A DNA stretch of 64,000 nucleotides from Hellea sp. (GTDB lineage Bacteria; Pseudomonadota; Alphaproteobacteria; Caulobacterales; Maricaulaceae), in contig JAHDGM010000006.1 of assembly GCA_020627655.1 (NCBI GenBank), forward strand, positions 1 to 64,000. Direction: 5' to 3'. This document shows positions 54,057 through 63,554 of the stretch, piece by piece; positions within the stretch are counted from its first letter, which is position 1, and every line of letters begins with the position of its first letter. The position numbers and the translations under genes were made by a program. Below the pieces are notes generated by a model. That model searched no databases. It had not been told where the DNA came from and was given only the letters and a program-made list of their open reading frames with translations.

Positions 54057-54551
54057 TTATTTGGTTTTTAAAAATATATACCAGGCCCCACTGCCTCCAT
54101 GCCGGATATGAGCGGGCGCATATTCCGTAATAATGTGACGTATATCCTGATGACCCAACCATCCCGGAAGGCTTTGTCGTAACACGCCTTGTCCCCGAAT
54201 TCCTTTGCCGGTCACCACTAACAGGCATTTTTTATTTCGATTATAAGCACGGATAAGCCCGCGTCTTAAAGCCTCAAAAGCCTGATCTGCTGTAAGGTCG
54301 TGAAGGTCAATCTTTCCATCGATGGATACTTTGCCGCGACGGGTTTTCTTATCTTCTCTAGTAAAAACCGGTTTATCCGTTCTGCTGGCCAGCGGCGGCG
54401 GCGGAAGTTTCACATGCATCATATGTTCAAAAGACTCTGAGTCTGCCTTAGAACTTCCGTCTCGTAGAGGCTTAACAGTTCGGGCCACACGCTGCCAAAG
54501 TTCTTTGTCTTCGTCTATATTTTTCGTATTGTTTTTAGGTGGCTTTTTCAT
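54057..54551 (-). CDS. Smr-domain protein
   Basis: 164 residues. N-terminal charged extension, then an Smr domain: IDLHDLTADQAFEALRRGL, CLLVVTGKGIRGQGVLR and GSGAWYIFLK. Smr domains are nucleases active on RNA or branched DNA; in bacteria they have recently been tied to collided ribosomes (SmrB). Found beside mltA and the Tim44-like gene in Alphaproteobacteria. Its start overlaps the transporter stop by 17 bases. Confidence 0.88.
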   Translation of the reverse strand: MKKPPKNNTKNIDEDKELWQRVARTVKPLRDGSSKADSESFEHMMHVKLPPPPLASRTDKPVFTREDKKTRRGKVSIDGKIDLHDLTADQAFEALRRGLIRAYNRNKKCLLVVTGKGIRGQGVLRQSLPGWLGHQDIRHIITEYAPAHIRHGGSGAWYIFLKTK

Positions 54552-55425
54552 GGACTACCTTGCCTTGCTGGACAAGCCATATTGCCCCGAGTATGAGCGC
54601 AGCGCCGCCGAGCTGCAGCCCGGTTAAAGATTCATCAAATAACACCCAAGCAACTGCTGCTGCTACAACAGGCTGTATGACAACCATAACTCCTGCTATA
54701 GCCGCCGGTGTTCTACCCAGACCGGTAATTATAAGGCCTTGTCCTGCCACCTGAACAACAAGCGCCAAAAACAACGGAGCTTTAAAGCCTGATAATTCTG
54801 CTGGAAAAAATTTTTCGCCTGCCAAGGCTGTTAAGAAAACGGCGATAATTAATTCCGTAAAAGTAAGCCAAAAAATAGCTTCTATACCGCTTAACGTATA
54901 ACGCGCTTGTTTAGAACAGAGTAAATAGGCTGAAACGAAAAATGCCGCGCCTAAAGCCAATAAATCTCCTCTTAAAACACCTTTAGTCTCCAGCCCTCCG
55001 CCAAGGCACAAAGCTGCCGCCCCGATTACAGCCAGTAAAATTGCTAAAAACCAAATAGGGCTGAGTCGCTCTTTAAGGAATATCCACGCCAAAAGCCCAA
55101 CTCCCATATTTCCGAGATTAACAATGAACGTCGCATTTGCGACAGTTGTTATAGAAAGAGCCCAATGCCAAAGCCCTATGTCTAGAGCAAAAAACACACC
55201 CGCTAAAACAACCATTTTATTGGGTTTGGATGGGCGGCGTTTATGAATCAACAACACCAGAACAAATAATAAAGGCATAGCAAACATATAACGCCATAGA
55301 GCTACAGCCTGCGGGCCCAAATCATTTATTCCAAATCGAAGCCCTATGGGCGCAAACCCGATACAAATACCACCGGCTAATATTGTCAGCGGGCCAAATA
55401 AATTATTTGGTTTTGGCTCGCTCAT
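54535..55425 (-). CDS. EamA/DMT-family transporter
   Basis: 296 residues with ten membrane helices in two EamA halves (LTILAGGICIGFAPIGLRFG, and the second from about residue 150). The family exports amino acids or other metabolites. Encoded between mltA and Smr in the same direction; the insertion in the usual mltA-smr pair is noted. Confidence 0.88.
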   Translation of the reverse strand: MSEPKPNNLFGPLTILAGGICIGFAPIGLRFGINDLGPQAVALWRYMFAMPLLFVLVLLIHKRRPSKPNKMVVLAGVFFALDIGLWHWALSITTVANATFIVNLGNMGVGLLAWIFLKERLSPIWFLAILLAVIGAAALCLGGGLETKGVLRGDLLALGAAFFVSAYLLCSKQARYTLSGIEAIFWLTFTELIIAVFLTALAGEKFFPAELSGFKAPLFLALVVQVAGQGLIITGLGRTPAAIAGVMVVIQPVVAAAVAWVLFDESLTGLQLGGAALILGAIWLVQQGKVVHEKAT

Positions 55426-55426
55426 G

Positions 55427-56719
55427 TCATGAAATATTTATCAGGGCAAACGCCAGATGAAATGGTAATAAAGCAACCCATCGCGCGGGATGTTTCATAA
55501 CTCCAGCTTTATCGCCTGCTTCTGTGCCAGAACCAAAATACAGGTCAGCTCGTAATTTTCCCCGGATTGCTTTCCCGGTATCCTGCGTGATGGCCAAAAG
55601 CCCTGTCGACACCCCTTTATAATCGCCTTTACCCATTGGTATCTGGGTTTCTATCCAGATAGGCACGCCATAAGGATGATATGATGGGTCGATAGCGATG
55701 GACCCCATAGCCGTTAGCGGCACACGCATGGCACCTTTTGGCCCTTCGTCAGGCAAGATGACTTCTTCTTCGAAGAAAATATATCGCTTATTCTGGTTCA
55801 TCAGCTCCCGGCTTTTGGCAGGACCTGCCACTTTCATCCAATTTTCAATATCTTGTTTCGAAGCCTGATCTTTAGTTAACTCCCCGCGTTCAATAAGGAC
55901 GCGGCCGATAGACGTATAAGAATAACCATTATTCGCTGCATAAGCAGCTCGAACTCTCTGGCCATCCGGAAACTTTAATACGCCAGACCCCTGAATTTGC
56001 ATGAAAAAAACTTCGATGGGTTTTCCATAAGCAATAGGCGCTGCAATAGTTTCTGAGATATCTGAACGCGGTCTATTTTGATCTTTCTCTCTATTTGGTT
56101 TTGTCAAAATCGCTTCTGAATAAATATCATCTTTGACCCGCCGCGCATTTATTTCAGGTTGGTAATAGCCGGTTACCAATCCTTCGGGACTTACATCACT
56201 GGAAATAGTGATAGGTAAAAACTCGCTTTCAAAAAACCTTCTCGCTGCATCCGAATTTAAATTGTCTGTATATCTTCCTATAATACAGGCGGCTTGCCAG
56301 TCATTGGCCCGGCCATAAATCGGTACAGAACTATTTAAATAAATGTCTCTTTCAGGACCCTCTAATTCAGCGCAGCCACGCTGAAAGGCTTTAAGGGCAG
56401 GCCTTAGGTCCGCGCTCTGCCAGCCCGTTAGTTTAGAGAAAACCTCAGGCGTAACAGAGGGTGTTACGGGAGGAGTAACATCTGAGCCGGTGACTGAATC
56501 ATCAGTTTGGTTTTCGGTTGATTCTGATGTGCCCCCAGATTCGGTGCCGGGTGTGGAAATGGAAACTTGATCCGTTGAATCTAGCCCTCCGGATGGCAAT
56601 TCCGTTGATGTTGTTTCCTTATCTCCGGGCGTGTTCGGAACAGGGTTTTGACTAGGCGTTGTTGTGCAGGCCGCAAAGCCTGCGCATAAAAACGCAAGGA
56701 AAAGATGGCGAAGGGTCAT
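55427..56719 (-). CDS. mltA: MltA-family lytic murein transglycosylase
   Basis: 430 residues. Lipoprotein signal with FAACTT, then a ~60-residue S/T/P/G-rich linker, then the MltA domain (VTGYYQPEINARRV, FFMQIQGSGVLKFPDGQRVR, AAYAANNGYSYTSIGRVLIE) and 3D domain with catalytic aspartate in RADLYFGSG. It cleaves peptidoglycan to 1,6-anhydro products. It follows the Tim44-like gene by five bases. Confidence 0.93.
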   Translation of the reverse strand: MTLRHLFLAFLCAGFAACTTTPSQNPVPNTPGDKETTSTELPSGGLDSTDQVSISTPGTESGGTSESTENQTDDSVTGSDVTPPVTPSVTPEVFSKLTGWQSADLRPALKAFQRGCAELEGPERDIYLNSSVPIYGRANDWQAACIIGRYTDNLNSDAARRFFESEFLPITISSDVSPEGLVTGYYQPEINARRVKDDIYSEAILTKPNREKDQNRPRSDISETIAAPIAYGKPIEVFFMQIQGSGVLKFPDGQRVRAAYAANNGYSYTSIGRVLIERGELTKDQASKQDIENWMKVAGPAKSRELMNQNKRYIFFEEEVILPDEGPKGAMRVPLTAMGSIAIDPSYHPYGVPIWIETQIPMGKGDYKGVSTGLLAITQDTGKAIRGKLRADLYFGSGTEAGDKAGVMKHPARWVALLPFHLAFALINIS

Positions 56720-56724
56720 GAACT

Positions 56725-57387
56725 CTATGTGGTTGTATCAGGCGTCGGGTCTGCGCCATTATCTATTCCGTCTGATGGTGCAACATCTGCCAAAAGCCAG
56801 TTAGGGTTTTTGAGTTTTAACTGCCGTTCAAACGACCAAATTTCAGAGCTTTGAGCAAGCACATCAGGATCACCCTGTACCACATTACCCTCAGCATCCG
56901 TCAGAGCTGACGCAAGCTCAGCGCTAAACCGAACGGATATGCGCGCTTGATTATCAATACAGCTGACTTCTGTCACCTCCGCATTAATGAGCCTTGCCAA
57001 ATCCGTAATCTGTGTAAGGTTGTTGACCTCGCGATCTGTAATGGCCTTATCGTAAACCTCATAAACTTTCGGCGTCAAAAGTTCTTTTAATAATGGCCGA
57101 TCACCCTCAGCAAAGGCTTCCAGGATAACGCTATAGGCCCCTTGAGCCTGATCTAGAAATGTCGATAGGGTGAACATGTTATCGAATTTTCTTATCTCCC
57201 CAATGTCGGGGAAGTTTCCATATTCTTCAACAGGCTCAATAACCGCAGGCTGATCCGTTTTTGTATCCAAAAAGCTTTGTGGATCAATTGCGCTTTCGGG
57301 CCCACGGCCCACAGATTTCCCTAAAACAGAATACAGCATAGCGCAGATAACTGTAGCAATAGCTGCATAAAGGATAACTTCGTACAT
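56725..57387 (-). CDS. Tim44/TimA-like membrane-anchored protein
   Basis: 220 residues. N-terminal membrane helix, then a Tim44-like domain (FLDQAQGAYSVILEAFAEGD, LLKELLTPKVYEVYDKAITD). Found in Alphaproteobacteria next to mltA and secB; it is the bacterial homologue of the mitochondrial import motor subunit Tim44. Its partner in bacteria is not settled. Confidence 0.88.
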   Translation of the reverse strand: MYEVILYAAIATVICAMLYSVLGKSVGRGPESAIDPQSFLDTKTDQPAVIEPVEEYGNFPDIGEIRKFDNMFTLSTFLDQAQGAYSVILEAFAEGDRPLLKELLTPKVYEVYDKAITDREVNNLTQITDLARLINAEVTEVSCIDNQARISVRFSAELASALTDAEGNVVQGDPDVLAQSSEIWSFERQLKLKNPNWLLADVAPSDGIDNGADPTPDTTT

Positions 57388-57529
57388 GAATAAGCCTTGT
57401 TATAATGTTATTTTGGCCGCTCTATAGGCTATAAAAATCAGATTGACCAGTTGCCCGGATTGATAGGCTATGTTAGCTGACCCGGCGCTTAACGCAATAA
57501 GATATGTAACCTGAAAACAGGAGTGGCCC

Positions 57530-58033
57530 ATGGCCAAAAAGAAAGATACAAAAAAGGCAGAAGAAGCCCCGGCTCCAGAAGCGGAAAATCAGCCTGGCCC
57601 TATGCTTCAAATTCTGGCTCAATATACAAAAGATCAAAGTTTTGAAAACCCAAACGCACCTGACTCTCTACGTAGTGACCAAGACGCTCCTGCGATCAAT
57701 ATAGGTATTGAAATTGCTCGCCAGGTTATGAGTGATGATGCTGTCGAAGTTACATTGCTTTTAAAAGCTGATGCGCGCCGTGGTGATCAGGTCGCTTTTA
57801 TTGCTGAGTTAGAATATGCAGGGCTTTTTGCATTCCAAAACATCAATATGGAAGAAATTCAGCCTTTAATCATGATTGAATGCCCGCGCTTATTATTCCC
57901 CTTTGCCCGTCAAATAATGGCAGAGATGACACAAAATGGTGGGTATCCTCCCATTATGCTCGAGCCGCCGGATTTCACAGCTATGTTTCGCGATGAAATG
58001 ATGCGCCGCGCAAGCGAAGCCGGAACGGCTTAA
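57530..58033 (+). CDS. secB: Protein-export chaperone SecB
   Basis: 167 residues. SecB tetramer fold: SFENPNAP, VTLLLKADARRGDQVAFIAE, EYAGLFAFQNI and PRLLFPFARQIMAEMTQNGG followed by PPIMLEPPDF. It holds preproteins and delivers them to SecA. It is divergent from the Tim44-like gene and convergent with dnaQ, the alphaproteobacterial order. Confidence 0.97.
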   Translation: MAKKKDTKKAEEAPAPEAENQPGPMLQILAQYTKDQSFENPNAPDSLRSDQDAPAINIGIEIARQVMSDDAVEVTLLLKADARRGDQVAFIAELEYAGLFAFQNINMEEIQPLIMIECPRLLFPFARQIMAEMTQNGGYPPIMLEPPDFTAMFRDEMMRRASEAGTA

Positions 58034-58052
58034 TTCATAAACTTATATTTCT

Positions 58053-58080
58053 AAAGCCCGCTTGATTTAGGCGGGTTTTA
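58053..58080. terminator. Bidirectional terminator between secB and dnaQ
   Basis: A stem with arms AAGCCCGC and GCGGGTTT (one G-U pair) around a nine-base loop, with TTTT on the plus strand. It can end both the secB and the convergent dnaQ transcript; the loop-distal end overlaps the dnaQ stop. Confidence 0.75.
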
Positions 58081-58803
58081 TATTTGGCCGTTTTTCCGGC
58101 GGGCTTTTGCCCAGTGTTTTTGCCAGATCATATCCGCACCTATCGCCTCAATAAAAGCCTGGTGAGCCTCACGCTCATGATTAGATAACATAGGCGACAA
58201 TTTTTCCGAGCGTGGTTTCGCCACTGATATTAATGTCGTGTCTATTTGCCGGGTCGTTTTATCTTCAAATCCAAACCGCCTAGCCCGGCCACCTGAAAGA
58301 TCCAGATATACCTCAGCCAATAATTCCGCATCAATTAAAGCGCCGTGTTTGTTCCGGCTTGTAAGCGAAATGCTAAAGCGTTTACAAAGTGCATCCAGTG
58401 ATGCAGGAGAGCCAGGAAATTTTGCTCGGGCTATTTTCAATGTGTCTGTAAACCGGGACTTTGGATATGGATCATAGCCTGCCCGGGTCAATTCTGCATT
58501 AACAAAGCCCATATCAAACTCGGCGTTATGCGCGACCATTTGAGAGTCGCCCACAAAGTCGATAAAAGCCTGAGCTTGATCTGAAAACAAAGGTTTTCCT
58601 GTTAAAAACTCCCGCGTTAATCCTGTAATTTCTGTTACTTTTTCGGGAATATCGCGAAGGGGGTCCAGATAGGTATGGAAAGTTTCTCCCGTCGGCATCA
58701 GGTCAATAATTTCAACACAGCCAATTTCTGTAATACGGTCATCCCCCCAGGCATCAAAACCTGTAGTTTCTGTATCAAAAACGATTTCTCGTTTACCCGC
58801 CAT
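58078..58803 (-). CDS. dnaQ: DNA polymerase III epsilon subunit
   Basis: 241 residues. Proofreading 3'-5' exonuclease with DEDDh residues: VFDTETTGFD, VAHNAEFDMGFVNAEL and HGALIDAELLAEVY. Start shares one base with the coaE stop, so coupled. Confidence 0.96.
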   Translation of the reverse strand: MAGKREIVFDTETTGFDAWGDDRITEIGCVEIIDLMPTGETFHTYLDPLRDIPEKVTEITGLTREFLTGKPLFSDQAQAFIDFVGDSQMVAHNAEFDMGFVNAELTRAGYDPYPKSRFTDTLKIARAKFPGSPASLDALCKRFSISLTSRNKHGALIDAELLAEVYLDLSGGRARRFGFEDKTTRQIDTTLISVAKPRSEKLSPMLSNHEREAHQAFIEAIGADMIWQKHWAKARRKNGQI

Positions 58804-59411
58804 TATTCTGCTTTTTTGTTAATCTGCTTTTTTATTTCTTCTACAACTGTCTGCACTTGTTTGCGCGCCGCATCCAGCCCTTTATCGGTGAAAATCAAAA
58901 AATCCGCCCGGCGTCTTTTTTCCGCATCTGGAATTTGCCGCGCCAATAGTGTTTCGAACAATTCCTCTGTCATACCAGGCCTGGACAGAACCCGGACTCG
59001 CTGAACTTGGGCCGGGGCTGTAACCACTACAGTTTTATGAACATAAGCGTCCCCGCCTGTTTCAAATAATAAAGGGACATCCATCACAACGATTTCAGCT
59101 TGGTCTTTTTCGGCCTGTTGAAAAAACTCAGTTCTTTTTTCTGCCACCATTGGGTGGATAAAGCTTTCAAGAACTTTCAGATTTAAAGGATCTGACCGCA
59201 TATGCGCGCTGAGTGTTTTTCGGTCAACAGCACCATCTTTTATAGCATCTGGAAAAACCGCTTGGATTAACGGAACTGCTTGCCCTCCTTTTTCATAGAG
59301 TTGATGCACAGCTTTATCGGCATCAAAAACCGGGTAACCCGCCTCTCGAAACATTTGCGCTGTTGTGGTTTTACCCATGCCAATTGAGCCGGTCAGGCCT
59401 AATATAATCAT
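58803..59411 (-). CDS. coaE: Dephospho-CoA kinase
   Basis: 202 residues. Last step of coenzyme A synthesis. P-loop LGLTGSIGMGKTTTAQMF, FDADKAVHQLYEKGG, VVMDVPLLFETGGD and SRPGMTEE. Overlaps aroE by four bases. Confidence 0.96.
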   Translation of the reverse strand: MIILGLTGSIGMGKTTTAQMFREAGYPVFDADKAVHQLYEKGGQAVPLIQAVFPDAIKDGAVDRKTLSAHMRSDPLNLKVLESFIHPMVAEKRTEFFQQAEKDQAEIVVMDVPLLFETGGDAYVHKTVVVTAPAQVQRVRVLSRPGMTEELFETLLARQIPDAEKRRRADFLIFTDKGLDAARKQVQTVVEEIKKQINKKAE

Positions 59412-60256
59412 CGCCCTGACAATTCTTTTTTAATCAGCGGGGTTGGATCTAGGCCTGGGTCTGGGTCTTGGCCAAAAAATAATTTAAAAGATGGTCTGGC
59501 TTGAGCTATCAACATTTCCAGCCCGCCTATAAAAGGTAATTTTTGGGCTTTCGCCTGACGAAGTAATCCTGTCATTCGCGGCGTATAAACCAGATCATAA
59601 ATAAATGTATTTGGAGACGCCTCTTCCAAACTTAAGTTAAGCTTTGGCATACCCTTCATACCAGCTGAACTTGCATTTACTACAATCCCCGCTGATGGCA
59701 AAGATTTATGTCTTTGTTCCCAAGGGACCGCATAAAGACTAGGCAGTTTAAACTCTTGTACCAATTTTATAGCTTTTTCATCCGTGCGGCCGCATATTCT
59801 AATTTCAGGGCAATTCAAACTAAGCAGTGCGCCCAGTACAGCTCTTGCGGCTCCGCCTGTACCAATTACCAAAACAGGTAGGTTCATAATGGCTTTAGCA
59901 CCAAGCCGGTTCAGTAGGGGGGCAGCAAAACCCTGCATATCTGTATTATGGGCAAAAAGCTGTCCGTCTTTTTTATAAAGGCAATTAGCAACCCCTAGTT
60001 TTTCAGCGTCAGGGGTAACAATATCCGCGGCTTCATATGCCAGTCCTTTTAGCGGAATTGTTACATTAACTCCGGCAATTGAAGTTCGTTTCAAATCACG
60101 AAATGCCTGCACAGCATTATCAGGCCTAACCGCAAATTGCACATAAGCACCTGCAATTTGCATTTCCCGTAACCAATAATTGTGAATCACCGGAGACAAT
60201 GAGTGATGCACCGGCCAACCACAAACGCCGGAAAGCTTTGGTATCGGTACGCTCAC
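59408..60256 (-). CDS. aroE: Shikimate 5-dehydrogenase
   Basis: 282 residues. Reduces 3-dehydroshikimate with NADPH in aromatic amino-acid synthesis. VCGWPVHHSLSPVIHNYWL binds substrate, NVTIPLKG carries the catalytic lysine, AHNTDMQGF the aspartate, and VIGTGGAARAVLGAL binds NADPH. Overlaps maf by four bases. Confidence 0.96.
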   Translation of the reverse strand: MSVPIPKLSGVCGWPVHHSLSPVIHNYWLREMQIAGAYVQFAVRPDNAVQAFRDLKRTSIAGVNVTIPLKGLAYEAADIVTPDAEKLGVANCLYKKDGQLFAHNTDMQGFAAPLLNRLGAKAIMNLPVLVIGTGGAARAVLGALLSLNCPEIRICGRTDEKAIKLVQEFKLPSLYAVPWEQRHKSLPSAGIVVNASSAGMKGMPKLNLSLEEASPNTFIYDLVYTPRMTGLLRQAKAQKLPFIGGLEMLIAQARPSFKLFFGQDPDPGLDPTPLIKKELSGR

Positions 60257-60846
60257 GACACAATGGCTCCTCTTTCACGCAAATAATCCAAAACCGGCAA
60301 TAAGGATAATCCCAATATAGAGAAGAAGTCTCCCTCAACTTTGGTAAATAATTGTGAGCCTCTTCCCTCAAACCGATATGCCCCCACACTTTTTAAAACT
60401 GCTTCTCCCTCTGCTTTTAAATATTGATCGAGAAAATGTTCACTGAATTCACGAACGGATAATATGGTTTTAGAAATATGGCGCCAAACAGGCATTCCAT
60501 TTTCACAAATAACAACAGCCCCGATCAAACGATGATCTTTTCCGCGCATGTTAAGTAATCGTCCGCGGGCTTCAGTCATGTCTTTGGGTTTATCAAATAA
60601 TATTCCGTCCATCTCCATGATTTGATCAGCGCCAATAACCAAGCCTTGTTCTTGTAGACTAACTTTTCGTGCTTTTGCTTCAGCTAACGCGTCTGCAATA
60701 TCCCGGATTTTAGCCCCCTCAGCTAAGAGGCTTTGTTTTATGGCGCTTTCATTGACCGGCTTGACAATAACTTCAAAATCCAACCCCGCCTCAGTTAATA
60801 TTGTTTTCCGGATTGCGCTGCCGGATGCCAGTATAATTCGGGTCAT
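60253..60846 (-). CDS. maf: Maf-family nucleotide pyrophosphatase
   Basis: 197 residues. Hydrolyses non-canonical or modified nucleoside triphosphates. IILASGSAIRKTILTEAG, the GADQIMEMDG site and the MRGKDHRLIGAV segment are conserved. Part of the operon PPRP-maf-aroE-coaE-dnaQ. Confidence 0.93.
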   Translation of the reverse strand: MTRIILASGSAIRKTILTEAGLDFEVIVKPVNESAIKQSLLAEGAKIRDIADALAEAKARKVSLQEQGLVIGADQIMEMDGILFDKPKDMTEARGRLLNMRGKDHRLIGAVVICENGMPVWRHISKTILSVREFSEHFLDQYLKAEGEAVLKSVGAYRFEGRGSQLFTKVEGDFFSILGLSLLPVLDYLRERGAIVS

Positions 60847-61694
60847 TATAAAAGTGTCCGGTTTCTGCGTTCTTTTTGATAAAGATTAATAATTTTTGCA
60901 GCCGTTTCTTCAATTGACCGGCGGGTCACGTCAACAATAGGATATCCTTTTTGAGTAAAGAGACGTTTGGATTGGCGCATTTCTTCTCTGACTTTATCTA
61001 TATCTGTATAATCAGTGGTCCGGTTTTCATTCAGCCCAACCAATCTCTGAGTTCTGATTTGTGATATACGATCAGGACTAGCCACGAGCCCAACGATAAA
61101 CGGATTCTCAAAAGTGTCTAAAATCACAGGCAATGGTGCTCCTGGCACAAGTGGAATATTGCCAGTTTTTAGACCTCTATTTGCCAAATAAATACTTGTC
61201 GGTGTTTTTGATGTTCTGCTGATTCCCAATAATACAATATCAGCCTTTCTAAGGCCCGGCACGTTTTGACCATCGTCATGTGCCATAGCATAATCGAGCG
61301 CCGCTATTCGGTCATAATATTCGCTGTCTAATGTTCGCTGGGCTCCAACTTCATGGCTTATAGAAGCTCCAAGATATCGACCCAGCATTGCCAGGCTGGG
61401 ATCTAGAATAGAAATTGCCGGAATATGATGATCTTCACAATATTCTTCAAGAAGTTTACGCCTGTCAGGGTTTGCCAGTGTATAAAGCACCACCCCAGGT
61501 TTGTTTTTTATATCTTCAAGGGTTCGCGCCATTTGCTCTTCCGTTCGCACTAAAGCATGCAAATGTTCAAGCGGCATAGCTGATTTAAACTGAGCGCAAC
61601 TTGCCTTCATCATGGCTACTAATGTTTCTCCAGTTGAATCTGAAACCAGGTGGACATGAAAATATATGGATATGTTTTTATTGCGTGTTTTCAC
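60846..61694 (-). CDS. Bifunctional kinase/pyrophosphorylase of PEP synthase/PPDK (PPRP)
   Basis: 282 residues with a GTG start. The DUF299 family: FHVHLVSDSTGETL at the start, and a P-loop VLLGISRTSKTPTSIYLANRG. It regulates pyruvate phosphate dikinase or PEP synthase by reversible phosphorylation. In Caulobacter this homologue lies beside the chromosomal origin, as here. First gene of the operon reading away from the proposed origin. Confidence 0.93.
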   Translation of the reverse strand: MKTRNKNISIYFHVHLVSDSTGETLVAMMKASCAQFKSAMPLEHLHALVRTEEQMARTLEDIKNKPGVVLYTLANPDRRKLLEEYCEDHHIPAISILDPSLAMLGRYLGASISHEVGAQRTLDSEYYDRIAALDYAMAHDDGQNVPGLRKADIVLLGISRTSKTPTSIYLANRGLKTGNIPLVPGAPLPVILDTFENPFIVGLVASPDRISQIRTQRLVGLNENRTTDYTDIDKVREEMRQSKRLFTQKGYPIVDVTRRSIEETAAKIINLYQKERRNRTLL

Positions 61695-62098
61695 ATTATA
61701 AATCTGAACTTATTTCTACTTACCCACAAGCTCTATTTTCAAAGCTTTTTATATGGGGATATTTTGAGTAAGTATTTGTCATTCAATGTTTTATGCACTT
61801 TGTCGATAAATATTCAGGAAACACGCTATAAGTGTTCATAAGTTTTATTCAATAATAATCCCAATATTTATCCATAGGTTAATCCTATGAAATAATAGAT
61901 TTTTTAAAAATTATTCATGTATTTTCAAAATATGAATTCATAAATTCACTTGAGGATAAAATTGTATAAATTCACAGTTTATTAAATATTCTTACCAAAA
62001 GGTTAAAATCATTCACACATCCACATCCTCTACAACTATTTCTTCCATAAAATATATTAGAGGGGGACAAGACGCCGGAATAAGACTAGGTATAATTC
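61695..62098. other. Probable chromosomal replication origin (oriC)
   Basis: A 404-base gap between the PPRP gene and hemE, the location of the Caulobacter origin. The core 61861-61980 is about 20% G+C by count. Near-consensus DnaA boxes (one mismatch to TTATNCACA or its C-form) are TTACCCACA (61720-61728), TTATGCACT (61791-61799), TGTCGATAA (61801-61809, reverse), TTATCCATA (61868-61876), TGAGGATAA (61951-61959, reverse) and TCATTCACA (62009-62017). TTAA half-sites of CtrA type occur, without a clear TTAA-N7-TTAA pair. No GANTC methylation site was seen in the gap. Confidence 0.75.
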
Positions 62099-63127
62099 GT
62101 GACCCAAAAGATTTTAAAAACCCTGCTCGGCGAAGAGATTAAACCTTATCCTATCTGGATGATGCGTCAGGCTGGACGTCATTTACCCGAATATCTAAAA
62201 ATTCGTGAAACAGCTAAAGATTTTATAGATTTTTGTTTTTCACCAGACAAAGCATCGGAAGTCACGTTACAGCCTGTTCGAAGATATGATATGGATGCAG
62301 CTATTCTCTTTGCTGATATCTTATTAGTCCCTATTGCCTTAGGTCGAGAGGTTCGTTTTGTTAAAGGGACTGGACCCGTTCTTGATCCTTTAAATGTTTC
62401 TGACATAGCAAAATTTAAAACTGATATGTCTGTGTTAGAGCCTGTTTATAAAACGGTTAGTCTTGTTCGCCAAAATCTTACAAAAGATAAAACCTTAATC
62501 GGATTTTGCGGAGGTCCTTGGACTGTTGCAACTTATATGATTGAAGGTAAAGGATCTCCAACAAAAGAAACGGCAAAAAGATTTGCTTATGAACACCCAA
62601 AAGCAATGGATGATCTTTTAATGAAACTTGCCGATAGTAGTGCTGAGTATCTCATAGAGCAATCCAAAGCTGGAGCGGATGTATTGAAGATATTTGAAAG
62701 TTGGGCTGAAAACCTGGCGCCGCCATTATTTGAAAAGTTGGTTATAAAACCAACTCAGCATATTGTTAAAAAAATCCGTAATGCAGCTATTGAAACACCT
62801 ATTATTGGTTTTCCCAGAGGAGCTGGGTTAAATGCCCTAACTTATGCGCAAAACATTAATGTTAGTGCGATCGCTGCGGGAACTGATGTTCCGCTAACAC
62901 AATTTAGAAATTTATTGCCGGAAAATATAACAATACAAGGAAATCTGGATCCGTTAGCTCTCCGAATTGGCGGGCAGACCCTTAGAAAAGCTGTTCAAAG
63001 TGTTCTTGATTCAATTAAGGGACCCCATATTTTTAATTTAGGTCATGGAGTTGCTCCGGATGTAAAAATTAAAAATGTTGAAGCAGTGATAAGTCATATT
63101 AGAACTGGAGATGGAAATTATGTATGA
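62099..63127 (+). CDS. hemE: Uroporphyrinogen decarboxylase
   Basis: 342 residues, GTG start. Removes four carboxyl groups from uroporphyrinogen III in haem synthesis. PIWMMRQAGRHLPEYL near the N-terminus, DAAILFADILLVPIALG, GFCGGPWTVATYMIEG and GNLDPLAL are conserved. AT-rich codon use compared with the rest of the window. Overlaps hemJ by eight bases. Confidence 0.97.
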   Translation: MTQKILKTLLGEEIKPYPIWMMRQAGRHLPEYLKIRETAKDFIDFCFSPDKASEVTLQPVRRYDMDAAILFADILLVPIALGREVRFVKGTGPVLDPLNVSDIAKFKTDMSVLEPVYKTVSLVRQNLTKDKTLIGFCGGPWTVATYMIEGKGSPTKETAKRFAYEHPKAMDDLLMKLADSSAEYLIEQSKAGADVLKIFESWAENLAPPLFEKLVIKPTQHIVKKIRNAAIETPIIGFPRGAGLNALTYAQNINVSAIAAGTDVPLTQFRNLLPENITIQGNLDPLALRIGGQTLRKAVQSVLDSIKGPHIFNLGHGVAPDVKIKNVEAVISHIRTGDGNYV

Positions 63128-63548
63128 GTGGGCTCGTGCATTACATATAATCTCAGTTATTTTCTGGATGGCAGGACTTTTATATTTGCCTCGTTTATAT
63201 GTGTATCACTGGAATGCAAAACTTGGTGGTGAGCTGGATGAAACATTAAAGCTGCAGGAACGAAGGCTTTTAAAAGTAATAATGACGCCGGCTATGCTTG
63301 CGGCACTGGGTTTTGGCTTGTGGCTGATTTATCTAAGACAGGACGCTTTGAGTGGATCAGGCTGGCTCCATCTGAAATTATTTCTGGTATTTTTATTATT
63401 TGGCTATCATGGATTTTTATCAAAAACACGAAAACAATTTGAAGCCGGAGATCGTCCACGCAGTGAAAAATTTTTCCGAATGATCAATGAAATTCCTGCA
63501 TTATTCACCATTGCAATTGTGATTTTAGCGGTCATCGAGCCGTTTTAA
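63120..63548 (+). CDS. hemJ: Protoporphyrinogen oxidase HemJ
   Basis: 142 residues from the ATG at 63120, which has GGAG at a suitable distance; the in-frame ATG at 63111 is too close to it. MYEWARALHIISVIFWMAGL, then YLPRLYVYH, is the family start with a haem-ligating histidine; four membrane helices. HemJ oxidises protoporphyrinogen IX, two steps after HemE in the pathway. Confidence 0.93.
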   Translation: MYEWARALHIISVIFWMAGLLYLPRLYVYHWNAKLGGELDETLKLQERRLLKVIMTPAMLAALGFGLWLIYLRQDALSGSGWLHLKLFLVFLLFGYHGFLSKTRKQFEAGDRPRSEKFFRMINEIPALFTIAIVILAVIEPF

Positions 63549-63554
63549 TTTTGC

